Below are positions 8,610-16,258 of a stretch of 29,943 bases of DNA, one piece after another. This stretch comes from Methylomonas sp. (GTDB lineage Bacteria; Pseudomonadota; Gammaproteobacteria; Methylococcales; Methylomonadaceae): positions 1 through 29,943 of the forward strand of contig JALXCS010000025.1 in NCBI GenBank assembly GCA_026990815.1. The letters are read 5' to 3'. Below the pieces are notes generated by a model, which ran no database searches, had not been told where the DNA came from, and saw only the letters and a list, made by a program, of their open reading frames with translations. How positions within the stretch are numbered: position 1 is the first letter of the stretch; every line of letters starts with the position of its first letter. The position numbers were made by a program, and so were the translations under genes.

Positions 8610-8635
8610 AAAAGGGAAGCAAATGCTTCCCTTTT
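8610..8635. terminator. Strong rho-independent, bidirectional terminator
   Basis: AAAAGGGAAGC pairs perfectly with GCTTCCCTTTT around an AAAT loop. The A-run on one side and T-run on the other make it work in both directions. It would end the secreted-protein gene on the plus strand and cluster 2 transcripts on the minus strand. Confidence 0.85.
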
Positions 8636-8694
8636 CCAGTTCAGAAAAAACTATTTCTTCCATCATTACTGGCACAGGAAATAACAGAATAAAA

Positions 8695-8806
8695 AAATGG
8701 CTCCTTTTACTGCAGACAAAGCAACTTAGGCTTTAAATTGCGACGAATGATTTCGTTTTTTTCTCTTTTGAAGTTATAGTGTGTCTCTATTTTTAGGGAG
8801 CCATTT
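8695..8806. repeat. 112-bp segment with 10-bp terminal inverted repeats
   Basis: AAATGGCTCC (8695-8704) and GGAGCCATTT (8797-8806) are exact reverse complements. The 92 bases between them contain a hairpin followed by a T-run. It could be a small non-autonomous element or a structured non-coding RNA. No clear target duplication is visible. Confidence 0.4.
8743..8763 (+). terminator. Weak hairpin with T-tract
   Basis: ACGAA (8743-8747) and TTCGT (8752-8756) pair around TGAT, followed by a further run of T residues. The stem is short and AT-rich. It may be a second, weaker plus-strand terminator inside the inverted-repeat segment. Confidence 0.4.
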
Positions 8807-8854
8807 CAGTTCTAATGTTATTTCTAGCGCCTTTGAAAAATCAGAATACAATTT

Positions 8855-9661
8855 TTATTCTGCATATAAAAATATTTCACCTTTGTTTAACTCAATGGAA
8901 TCCCCGCTCCAACGTTGATAGTTACCATTAATATATTCATCATCCAACGAGAAACCAAGCTTGCGGAGATAGATAAAGATACTTTTTAAAACAGTAGGCC
9001 TATAAGTTGTATCATAGGTAAATGTAGGTAGTAGTTCAGCATTGTGAGTAGAAATAATGGTTCCACGCACCATACCGGCACCCGGACGTTGGCCAAGCTG
9101 ACCCAGTACGACAATGGTACCGGCCTTCATATTGACACCTGTAAAATCACCGCTATCGCCGCCGACAGCAATCAGGCCCCGTCTCATACCATTGCCCAAT
9201 TCATTTTTAACGCTGCCGGAAATAATGATTTCTCCTCCCTGGATGCCGATTGAACTGCCTCGAACAACGCTGCCAACCATATGACCAGCATCGCCTTTGA
9301 TGATAATACGGCCTCCGGAAATTTCACGCCCCACCCAGTCACCCGCATCACCTTCGACAATAATTTCTCCTCCAGACATTCCAGCTCCCAGATGAGCTCC
9401 AACATTGCCGATAATTTTCAGACGACCGAAACTCATGCCTGAACCCAGCAGTTTAACTTTTGACAAATCACCTTCTACTTCAACCGTGCCATCATTGTTT
9501 TCATCGGTAATGGTAAAAAAATCACCCAGAGTTGTTTTTTCATTGCCATGGAAAATTTCCAACGCAGCCGCTTCTGATACGGTCTTTTCCAATAGTAAAT
9601 CGGGGAAAATCACATCAGCTTCTAGTGGAACATCAGGTTGCGTATGTAAACTTAATTTCAT
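8855..9661 (-). CDS. fhcC: Formylmethanofuran dehydrogenase/formyltransferase complex subunit C, cluster 2
   Basis: A 268-residue FwdC/FhcC beta-helix subunit, homologous to but clearly diverged from the cluster 1 copy. Residues about 75-215 are glycine-rich repeats: GNVGAHLGAGMSGG, GDAGDWVGREISGG, GDAGHMVGSVVRG, LGNGMRRGLIAVGG and GQRPGAGMVRGT. It starts 2 bases after the fhcD stop, with AGGG upstream of the ATG, and is the last gene of cluster 2. Its known role in the family is structural, supporting the methanofuran-bearing interface between A and D. Here it would belong with a redox-competent FwdB and a separate FwdD domain, making a dehydrogenase rather than a hydrolase complex. That assignment is inferred from the neighbours. 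Confidence 0.92.
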   Translation of the reverse strand: MKLSLHTQPDVPLEADVIFPDLLLEKTVSEAAALEIFHGNEKTTLGDFFTITDENNDGTVEVEGDLSKVKLLGSGMSFGRLKIIGNVGAHLGAGMSGGEIIVEGDAGDWVGREISGGRIIIKGDAGHMVGSVVRGSSIGIQGGEIIISGSVKNELGNGMRRGLIAVGGDSGDFTGVNMKAGTIVVLGQLGQRPGAGMVRGTIISTHNAELLPTFTYDTTYRPTVLKSIFIYLRKLGFSLDDEYINGNYQRWSGDSIELNKGEIFLYAE

Positions 9662-9663
9662 AA

Positions 9664-10551
9664 TCAGCCCTGCATTAATTCGTGCAAATGTAAATGAAAC
9701 TGTCCCAGGTTGCCTCCATAATTTCCAGCCGTAATTTGAACGATGCCTTCCCTGACTGCTGCCTGTATTCCCAAGCGCATGGATTCACCAACGGCTTTTT
9801 CGTCCAAACCGTCTATTACAATTTCCAAAACGCAGGTGACTTCTTCCGGCAAGTCAGTTTTAGGCGCGCTACCTCTGAGCGATGGACAATAAGCATCATT
9901 AGTAGATGCGGGTAATTCTTTATACTTCGAGCCGGGTTTACTGCCACTACGGACAACGCCATCGGGAAAAGGCAAAATAACACCCGGAATACGCATGGCA
10001 TCCACAGCGGCTTCGACAGCTTCTAAGGTAACGGTTAAATTTTCACCCAGGACCAGAAAATTCCCACCGCCAACCGCCGGTTGTACTCCAAAGCTTTCAT
10101 CGATGAGAAATTCACCTTCCATAACCGGGATGCGCCACAAGCGCTGACCACCCAAGAGCTTACTAGCTTGATAGCCATCACCAAAATAACGTAATTTGCC
10201 GCCTACGATGACTTTTTCTTCTACTTCCAGTCCGTTATAACAAGCAGTAGTTGGACAGGTCATAACGCATTGACCGATCCTTTCTACCAGGCGGTTCCCG
10301 ACACCTTTTGCACTCCCTGCAAAGAGTAGAACACTGACACCCGGCCTACCATCAGGTGTTTCATCAGAGGGAATTTCTCGTTCGATTCCGGCTTCGCATC
10401 TGCAACCAATCACCGATGTTGCAAAACCGGTCATGGCACGCGCCGCTGCCATTGCCCATTTAGGTGTTTCGCCTGTGATAATAACTCGTGCAGCCCACAT
10501 GCCGAAAGCTTCGGCGAAAGTATCAATAATTTCTGTGGATTGAATAACCAT
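9664..10551 (-). CDS. fhcD: Formylmethanofuran:tetrahydromethanopterin formyltransferase, cluster 2
   Basis: A 295-residue Ftr homologue with the family blocks IDTFAEAFGMWAARVIITG, FATSVIGCRCEA, ETPDGRPGV, LRYFGDGYQASKLL, RLWRIPVMEGEF and GVVRSGSKPGSKYK. It transfers the formyl group between tetrahydromethanopterin and methanofuran. Its presence in cluster 2 shows that the redox-type complex has its own transferase, so the cluster is self-contained from formyl-H4MPT to CO2 or formate. The ATG at 10551 lacks a strong ribosome site (AT-rich leader, 25 bases after fhcA), in contrast to the 4-bp overlaps in cluster 1. The enzyme call is firm. Confidence 0.94.
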   Translation of the reverse strand: MVIQSTEIIDTFAEAFGMWAARVIITGETPKWAMAAARAMTGFATSVIGCRCEAGIEREIPSDETPDGRPGVSVLLFAGSAKGVGNRLVERIGQCVMTCPTTACYNGLEVEEKVIVGGKLRYFGDGYQASKLLGGQRLWRIPVMEGEFLIDESFGVQPAVGGGNFLVLGENLTVTLEAVEAAVDAMRIPGVILPFPDGVVRSGSKPGSKYKELPASTNDAYCPSLRGSAPKTDLPEEVTCVLEIVIDGLDEKAVGESMRLGIQAAVREGIVQITAGNYGGNLGQFHLHLHELMQG

Positions 10552-10576
10552 AATTGATTTTTATTATTGTTTGTTG

Positions 10577-12220
10577 CTAGCGTGACTTTGTGGGTATGAC
10601 TTCTGCCCCGTGTACATAATCATCATCTACCGCATAATTATCAAATTGGACAGTGTAATAATCTTCAAAGAAGGGTCGGATTATATCTTCAACCGCTTCG
10701 TCGTATTGCGGTTCTACATGCAGAATACGACCATCAAGATCAGAACAGAATTCATGGTTGTTAATGAAGAGTTCCCCACTTTTAATCACATAACGAGCGG
10801 CATTAAACATCGCCTCTCTATCTTTCATTTCATCGTAGATTGTGACATCAGCATCAGCTCCAATACCTAAATGTCCTTTATTACTCAAACCTAATAGTTT
10901 GGCAGGTCCTGCGCGGGAGATAATAGCGATTTCATGCATGGTAAATTCTCGGTCAATATCTAGCAAGTTAGTATTGGCTATCGCTTTTTGGTTAACATTT
11001 CCTGCTTGTTCATTACGAAAATCCTTATCCATCAATAAACGAATCAATTTAGGATAATTTTCAAATGATCCACCATTTGGATGGTCTGTCGATAAAACCA
11101 TGCGCCATGGGTCTTTCGCTAATAAGAATAACTCTAAACCAATTGCCCATTGTAAGGCATGGGTGTAGATATGTTCCTGATAGGAAAACGGTAAAATACC
11201 GCAACCGCTTTCGCATTCTGTATCTGCGTTGATCCATTTGTTATTGGTCATATTGCGCAGCAGCCAGGTTAGCGGGGCATCACCTGTCATAATAGTAGCC
11301 TTGCCAAACATGACCTGACCTACATCTGCGCTGATATTGGGATTGTCATTGATATAGTTTGAAATTTCTGCGGCCTGGGATGTGGGGTTTTTACCAACTT
11401 CTCCGCCATAACTATGAAACTGAATATGGGTAATATGGGCACGGCGTCCCTCTGCCGTTTTCATGGTTTCCAGTGTGGTTTTATAGTTACCGCTATGACC
11501 TAAATTATTGCAGTGTATATGAGCAGGGTGGGGTAATTCTAAATCATTACTGGCATCAATCAGGGCTTTAATTATTTTTCGAGGGGTCAGATCAAAACCA
11601 CTGATCTGTTCATCCAGATTGTGGACATTGGAATTTTTGCGTCCTTTCCAGGGTTCATCGCCGCCTGGGTTAACCAGTTTAATGGCATACGCCTTAGCAG
11701 CATTTAACCACCAACCCACCGCCTCTTTAAATTCTTCTGTACGACCTTTTTCCAAAAGCTGATTCAAACAAACATTATTGGCTAGTAATACATAATAGCC
11801 CTTATCCAGTACAGGCGTGTCATGTAATTCCTCAAAAGTGTGCCTTGCACCCATTGGTGGAACAGCTGCCTCCATCGCAGTCGTATAGCCCAGGGTTGCA
11901 TAGCGATAACCTGTTGTAAATGTTGAGGGGACTGTTCCCCCCGTTCCTGATCTTAAATTTCCCACTCTGGGTTGAACATCATGGCGATGATCTTCAGGTT
12001 GAAATTTACGTGCCAAATTAACTTTATGTCCGGCTATATGACAATGGATATCAACACCGCCGGGCATCACTACCATGCCATGAGCATCTATACAATGACT
12101 ATCAGATGGAACACTATCAACTATCTTGCCATCCTTGATACAAATTTCTTTTATTTCACCATCAACGTTATTGATCGGATCATAAACCTTGCCATTTTTA
12201 ATGCGAATAGCGGCTGACAT
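10577..12220 (-). CDS. fhcA: Formylmethanofuran dehydrogenase/hydrolase subunit A, cluster 2
   Basis: A 547-residue zinc amidohydrolase of the FwdA/FhcA family. Metal-site signatures are H59-C-H61 in VDIHCHIAGHKVN, the probable carbamylated lysine in LVNPGGDEPWKGRKN, histidines in AHIHCNN and ITHIQFHSYGG, and the aspartate of STDHPNG near residue 380. The AGHKVN and VNPGG wording looks closer to archaeal FwdA than the matching GGGKGN and VNAGG of the cluster 1 copy; this is a judgement by eye. In true Fwd complexes FwdA hydrolyses formyl-methanofuran to formate, which passes through an internal tunnel to the metal site of FwdB. A very strong AGGGGGGAA site precedes the ATG. Confidence 0.93.
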   Translation of the reverse strand: MSAAIRIKNGKVYDPINNVDGEIKEICIKDGKIVDSVPSDSHCIDAHGMVVMPGGVDIHCHIAGHKVNLARKFQPEDHRHDVQPRVGNLRSGTGGTVPSTFTTGYRYATLGYTTAMEAAVPPMGARHTFEELHDTPVLDKGYYVLLANNVCLNQLLEKGRTEEFKEAVGWWLNAAKAYAIKLVNPGGDEPWKGRKNSNVHNLDEQISGFDLTPRKIIKALIDASNDLELPHPAHIHCNNLGHSGNYKTTLETMKTAEGRRAHITHIQFHSYGGEVGKNPTSQAAEISNYINDNPNISADVGQVMFGKATIMTGDAPLTWLLRNMTNNKWINADTECESGCGILPFSYQEHIYTHALQWAIGLELFLLAKDPWRMVLSTDHPNGGSFENYPKLIRLLMDKDFRNEQAGNVNQKAIANTNLLDIDREFTMHEIAIISRAGPAKLLGLSNKGHLGIGADADVTIYDEMKDREAMFNAARYVIKSGELFINNHEFCSDLDGRILHVEPQYDEAVEDIIRPFFEDYYTVQFDNYAVDDDYVHGAEVIPTKSR

Positions 12221-12245
12221 GTTCCCCCCTTTTTTTGCAACAGCG

Positions 12246-13577
12246 TTAAGCAGCGGCAGTTTTGTTGATCATAATTCCGCGAAGTTCACAGATTCTATGT
12301 TTAATGGCGCGTAGCACCTCTTCATCGCTCGGAAACGGCGATTTAAATGCTGGCCGCAATTTCAGAGCCACATTGTCCATACGATAAACGGTGCCGGCGA
12401 CATTAATTCCATATGTAGCTGTCGTAAAGGCTACTCTGGCTAATTGACTGGTTACTGAGGGCTTTGGGTCCAAGGAAATAACTGGGATTGATTTAATATG
12501 TTCTATCGCTTTTTGTGAAAAATTTGATGCCGGATCGCTGGCAATGACGCAAAGCGCATCAGCTTCGCCACGGCCTAACAAATCAGATGTAGTAAATTCG
12601 CCAGGGTTGAATCTTGGATAACCACGATTGAAATTTACCCCAAAAGGAAAGCCCGTCTGCCAGGAAACCACATTATCCGCTCCGGTGACATTGCCATGAC
12701 CACGGGTGGGTAAGGCAACAAAATGAGTAAAATCATTCAGGTCTGTCGCCAATTCCAGAAGCGCGCCGGCATTAAAATGTCTACCCCGGGTCATGGTCAA
12801 GCCCATACCAAAAAAAATCACACCAAACTGGCAGTTTTTCATTCGCTCAACAAGATTTTCCAGTTTTTCCATGGAAATGCCAGTACGTTCCTCTAATGTA
12901 TTATCCAGAGCCTTGCCTTTTACCATTGCGCGCATTGCCCAAAGTAACTCAAAATCACTGCCGGGTTTGATTTGCAAGAAAATATCGGCAATTAATGAGC
13001 TCGAAGTGGGTCTGATGTCCACCATGGCAACGGTACGATCTTCTTTACCATTGGGCGTATTCATTCCTTTGGCTGTCACGGCATAACGCTCAAAATGACG
13101 CGGATGGGCTTCGGCTGGATTCCCCCCCCAATACATAACAAAATCAGCGCGGTTTTTAATTTCACCCAGACTGGCGGTGCTTTCTCCAACTCCCTGGAAA
13201 GCCATGCCGGTGGGTCCATGACAAACTGATGTGGTGGTATCAATGTTGCCATTGAGATAATCGGCAATCGCGACAGCCTCCTTTTGCGCTTCACAAGTGG
13301 TATCACTCAGGCCATAGATGGCGGGAAACTTGGCATTGACAAAAACCTGGGCGGCCTCTTCAACCGCTTCTTCGAAGCTGACTTCTTTGCCATTTATCAT
13401 GGCGACCGGATAATCTTCGACCTTGTGTTCCAAAAACCAGGATTTGCCTAATACACAGGCATTGGTTGCCTTAGTGATTCGTTTTCCATCGGGATCAACA
13501 GTCAGTTCTATGTCATCACATACACAGCCACAGAATGTACATATGGCATTTTTTACGATATCCGGTTCTTTACTCAT
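12246..13577 (-). CDS. fwdB: Formylmethanofuran dehydrogenase subunit B with intact Fe-S and Mo/W ligand motifs, cluster 2
   Basis: A 443-residue FwdB/FmdB-type protein. I start it at the ATG at 13577, which has GGGAG nine bases upstream; a TTG 24 bases further up is a poorer start. The N-terminus holds C13-x2-C16-x3-C20 and C41, a 4Fe-4S binding pattern of molybdopterin oxidoreductases. SVC119HGP matches the position of the Cys/Sec metal ligand of archaeal FwdB. Both features are missing from the cluster 1 paralogue. In archaea this subunit holds a bis-pterin Mo or W centre that interconverts formate and CO2, and the pterin site is completed by FwdD. No separate fwdD or polyferredoxin gene follows. 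The divergent neighbour at 13833 supplies an FwdD domain fused to a flavoprotein. I infer a functional formylmethanofuran dehydrogenase. Confidence 0.88.
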   Translation of the reverse strand: MSKEPDIVKNAICTFCGCVCDDIELTVDPDGKRITKATNACVLGKSWFLEHKVEDYPVAMINGKEVSFEEAVEEAAQVFVNAKFPAIYGLSDTTCEAQKEAVAIADYLNGNIDTTTSVCHGPTGMAFQGVGESTASLGEIKNRADFVMYWGGNPAEAHPRHFERYAVTAKGMNTPNGKEDRTVAMVDIRPTSSSLIADIFLQIKPGSDFELLWAMRAMVKGKALDNTLEERTGISMEKLENLVERMKNCQFGVIFFGMGLTMTRGRHFNAGALLELATDLNDFTHFVALPTRGHGNVTGADNVVSWQTGFPFGVNFNRGYPRFNPGEFTTSDLLGRGEADALCVIASDPASNFSQKAIEHIKSIPVISLDPKPSVTSQLARVAFTTATYGINVAGTVYRMDNVALKLRPAFKSPFPSDEEVLRAIKHRICELRGIMINKTAAA

Positions 13578-13832
13578 ATCGGTTAACTCCCGTGACTTCA
13601 AGCCACCGTGTTAATTAATATCATTAAAGACGTTGCAGATATGGAGACAAAGTCTTAAGCTAACCCCAGAAATGAACGTACATTTTTAATGTTCAGAATA
13701 CAACATTAAGGTAAGTTATATAATAAAATTTACATTCCAAGCAACTTTATTTACTTTATCGACATAGTTTGTTACCGGTTTTATACTGGAATGAGTCGGT
13801 TTTAATATAATTAATCCATTTGGAGTTATTTT
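13578..13832. promoter_or_regulatory. Divergent promoter region between fwdB cluster 2 and the FwdD-diflavin reductase gene
   Basis: A 255-base AT-rich region between head-to-head genes. On the plus strand TCGACA (13759-13764), 17 bases, then TATACT (13782-13787) matches sigma-70 at five of six bases in each box and gives a leader of about 40 bases to the ATG at 13833. I cannot place a convincing minus-strand promoter. The shared region would allow joint control of the five genes. Confidence 0.6.
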
Positions 13833-16043
13833 ATGCCAGAAACCATGCTGTTGATTCCTGTTCGCACCAGTCGGCAAGGCACATCCTTAAATGCCGGAAA
13901 GTTAAAAGCAGAGTATCAAGATGAAACGTCAACAATAGAAATGCACAAAGAGGACATGGCGCGTTTAGGCTTGAAAAAAGGCGATAAAGTCAGGATGTCA
14001 TCAAGCAATGGTGCACAATGTGTTGTTAACTGCAAGGCACAAAAAGGCGCGGAAGCGTCGCCAGGCCTTATTTTCATGGCTTATGGCCCGGTTTCAAGCC
14101 AGTTTGTGGAAGCTGATACAGCGGGTACCGGCATGCCTATTTCCAAACAAATAGAAATTTCTATCGAGGGACCGTTAGCAGAGGACGGAACAGTTCTTCC
14201 CGTTGTTCCGGCCAGTCTTCCTGGAGCCGGAGCCGATCTTGCAACCAGCCCGCTATCCCCTCAACAAGTAGGCTTTCTGAATTCACTTTCATCTTCCGAG
14301 CTGACATCAACACAAGCTATTTGGCTGAGTGGCTATTTTGCGGCACTCAGTGGCTCTGCCGTTGCCCCTGGAGATTTTGCCGCGCCATCTGAATCATCAG
14401 CCAGCAATCTTCCTTTGATGACTATCCTGTTTGGCTCGGAAACCGGCAATGCCGAAAGTCTGGCAGAAAACCTGGTGAACAAAGCAAGCGCCAATGGCTT
14501 TAATGTCTGTCTGCAAGATATGATGGACTATGATTTCGCCAAACTGGAACAGGAGAAACTATTATTTATAATAGTCAGCACTCAAGGAGAAGGCGACCCG
14601 CCTTTAAGCGCCGTCAAATTCTATGAATATCTCAAGAGCGAAAATGCGCCTCGTTTGGAAAACCTGAAATATGCGGTTTTTGCCCTGGGTGACAGCAGCT
14701 ATGAATTTTATTGTCAGACTGGAAAAGATTTTGATGGCTTTCTGGAAAAGCTCGGCGCAACCCGCATCATGGACAGGGTGGATGCCGATGTAGATTTTGA
14801 GGAACCTGCCGAACAATGGACAGCAGATGTGTTTGACATCTATCAAAAAATCGCCGAAGAACAAGGGGGCGCTGTGCAAGCCAGCGCTGAAGTGCTGGAT
14901 TTTCCGGGCAAGGAAAAAAGCGGATATTCTAAAACCAATCCTTACTATGCCTCAGTTTTACTCAATGTTAACCTAAATGGCAAAGGTTCTGCCAAAGAAA
15001 CACGCCATATTGAAATTGACCTGGGGGATTCCGGACTTAGTTATAAGCCAGGAGATGCTCTGGGTGTCTACCCGTTAAATAACTCTGCCTATGTCGATGA
15101 TTTAATAACTGCATTGAAAATGAACGCAGAAGATTCCGTCACCGTTGCAAAACAAATATTGGCCTTACGCGATGCCTTCATTGAAAAGCTGGATATCACC
15201 ACATTGAGCCGGGTTAATATGGAGAAATATGCCGATATTATCGGTAGTAACGATCTAAAAACCCTGCTTGATAACGCACATAAAGAAGAGTTCAAAGAAT
15301 ACACTTGGGGCAGACAGATTTTGGATTTAGTTGAAGATTACCCAGCCGATGCTTTAACGGCACAAGACTTTGTTAATATTTTAAGGCGCATACCGGGACG
15401 GTTGTACTCCATTGCATCCAGTATTACCGCACACCCCGGGCAAGTACATCTTCTAGTTGGCGCTGTGCGGTATCACAGTTTCGGTAGAGACAGGGAAGGT
15501 GTCTGCTCTACTTTTTTATCAGACCGTATAAAATCAGGCCAAAAGCTAGCTATCTACGTGCAGCCTAATAAACATTTTCATTTACCTGAAGATAACAATA
15601 CACCGATTATTATGATCGGCCCTGGCACCGGTCTTGCGCCATTTCGAGCCTTTTTGGAAGAACGTCAGGAAACTAATGCCAAAGGCAAAAACTGGTTGTT
15701 CTTTGGCGATCAGCATGAAAAAACAGATTTTCTTTACTCTGAAGAACTGCAAAAAATGCAAGATGAGGGTTTACTAACTAAATTAAGCCTAGCCTTCTCC
15801 AGAGATCAAGAGCAGAAAATCTATGTCCAGACGCGCATTTTGGAACAATCCAAAAAATTATATGAATGGTTGGAAGAGGGCGCTTATTTCTATGTTTGCG
15901 GTGATGCAGAACGGATGGCTAATGATGTACACAACGCATTAATTGAGACAGTTGCCCGAGAAGCAGGAAAAAGCCAGCAGGAAGCCGAGCAATACGTAAA
16001 TGACATGCTGGATGCTAGACGTTATCAACGTGATGTTTATTAA
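13833..16043 (+). CDS. FwdD-like molybdopterin-binding domain fused to CysJ-like NADPH diflavin reductase
   Basis: A 736-residue fusion. Residues 1-112 match FwdD, the C-terminal pterin-dinucleotide half of formylmethanofuran dehydrogenase: LKKGDKVRMSSSNGAQ, then GLIFMAYGP and TAGTGMP.SK. Residues about 140-172 resemble the start of CysJ (LSPQQVGFLNSL...LSGYFAAL). Then come a flavodoxin FMN domain (GSETGNAESLAENL, STQGEGDPP, ALGDSSYEFYC; 197-340), an FAD domain (RLYSIASS, GVCSTFLSDR) and an NADP domain (GPGTGLAPFRAFLEER, SRD...KIYVQ, YVCGDAERM), ending RRYQRDVY as CysJ does. The SRD and KIYVQ residues suggest NADPH preference. A GGAG site precedes the ATG. It should carry electrons between NADP(H) and the Fe-S/metal centre of the divergent FwdB. 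An alternative, a sulfite reductase flavoprotein, is less likely given the FwdD domain and the absence of cysI nearby. Confidence 0.9.
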   Translation: MPETMLLIPVRTSRQGTSLNAGKLKAEYQDETSTIEMHKEDMARLGLKKGDKVRMSSSNGAQCVVNCKAQKGAEASPGLIFMAYGPVSSQFVEADTAGTGMPISKQIEISIEGPLAEDGTVLPVVPASLPGAGADLATSPLSPQQVGFLNSLSSSELTSTQAIWLSGYFAALSGSAVAPGDFAAPSESSASNLPLMTILFGSETGNAESLAENLVNKASANGFNVCLQDMMDYDFAKLEQEKLLFIIVSTQGEGDPPLSAVKFYEYLKSENAPRLENLKYAVFALGDSSYEFYCQTGKDFDGFLEKLGATRIMDRVDADVDFEEPAEQWTADVFDIYQKIAEEQGGAVQASAEVLDFPGKEKSGYSKTNPYYASVLLNVNLNGKGSAKETRHIEIDLGDSGLSYKPGDALGVYPLNNSAYVDDLITALKMNAEDSVTVAKQILALRDAFIEKLDITTLSRVNMEKYADIIGSNDLKTLLDNAHKEEFKEYTWGRQILDLVEDYPADALTAQDFVNILRRIPGRLYSIASSITAHPGQVHLLVGAVRYHSFGRDREGVCSTFLSDRIKSGQKLAIYVQPNKHFHLPEDNNTPIIMIGPGTGLAPFRAFLEERQETNAKGKNWLFFGDQHEKTDFLYSEELQKMQDEGLLTKLSLAFSRDQEQKIYVQTRILEQSKKLYEWLEEGAYFYVCGDAERMANDVHNALIETVAREAGKSQQEAEQYVNDMLDARRYQRDVY

Positions 16044-16183
16044 GCCAGCTCGTAAAAAAATGGCGTACTCATTTGCACTCTTTGGGCCGAATGGCCATCT
16101 AATATTTTGCCAGCGTGTTGCGTGCCGAACAATCCGTTTTTTAAGTCGTAGACAATGCATGATACTGTAATTGGACTGCTCAT
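16040..16183 (-). CDS. Possible 47-residue small protein, unknown
   Basis: A minus-strand ORF starts at ATG 16183 (an in-frame ATG at 16198 would add five residues) and ends in TAA at 16040-16042. It overlaps the stop of the diflavin reductase fusion tail to tail. The product begins MSSPITVSCIVYDLKNGLF and has a polar middle (HAGKILDGHSAQRVQ). It fills almost exactly the gap between two genes and has a balanced composition, which favours coding. No clear ribosome site precedes either ATG, and I do not recognise the protein. It could be a chance ORF or the tail of a decayed gene. Confidence 0.4.
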   Translation of the reverse strand: MSSPITVSCIVYDLKNGLFGTQHAGKILDGHSAQRVQMSTPFFYELA

Positions 16184-16221
16184 TAATAATGAAAACATAC
16201 GGCTAATCAAACTCTTTCGGA

Positions 16222-16227
16222 TATAAT
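16222..16227 (+). promoter_or_regulatory. Consensus -10 element upstream of the DUF2058 gene
   Basis: A perfect TATAAT lies 31 bases before the ATG at 16259. No matching -35 box is visible at 16-18 bases, so the promoter may be weak or activator-dependent. Confidence 0.35.
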
Positions 16228-16258
16228 TTATATTTTTTGTTTTATTCCTTCTTAAATA

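Larger units (their letters stand above)
8568..8854. other. Convergent intergenic region with terminators
   Basis: A 287-base gap between the ends of the secreted-protein gene (+) and fhcC of cluster 2 (-). It contains a strong bidirectional hairpin (8610-8635), a weaker hairpin with T-tract (8743-8763) and a 10-bp inverted repeat pair (8695-8704 and 8797-8806). There is no gene that I can support. Confidence 0.6.

Noticed and set aside
13578..13601. Upstream TTG start adding eight residues to FwdB
   Set aside because: The GGGAG ribosome site is correctly spaced for the ATG at 13577 and would lie inside the longer frame.
13833..16043. Plain sulfite reductase flavoprotein alpha subunit (cysJ)
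   Set aside because: The 112-residue FwdD-like N-terminus and the divergent fwdB cluster do not fit cysJ, and no cysI is nearby.
15939..16160. 73-residue minus-strand ORF over the end of the FwdD fusion
   Set aside because: Mostly antisense to clear coding sequence, with an unlikely composition; the 47-residue frame at 16040-16183 is more plausible.
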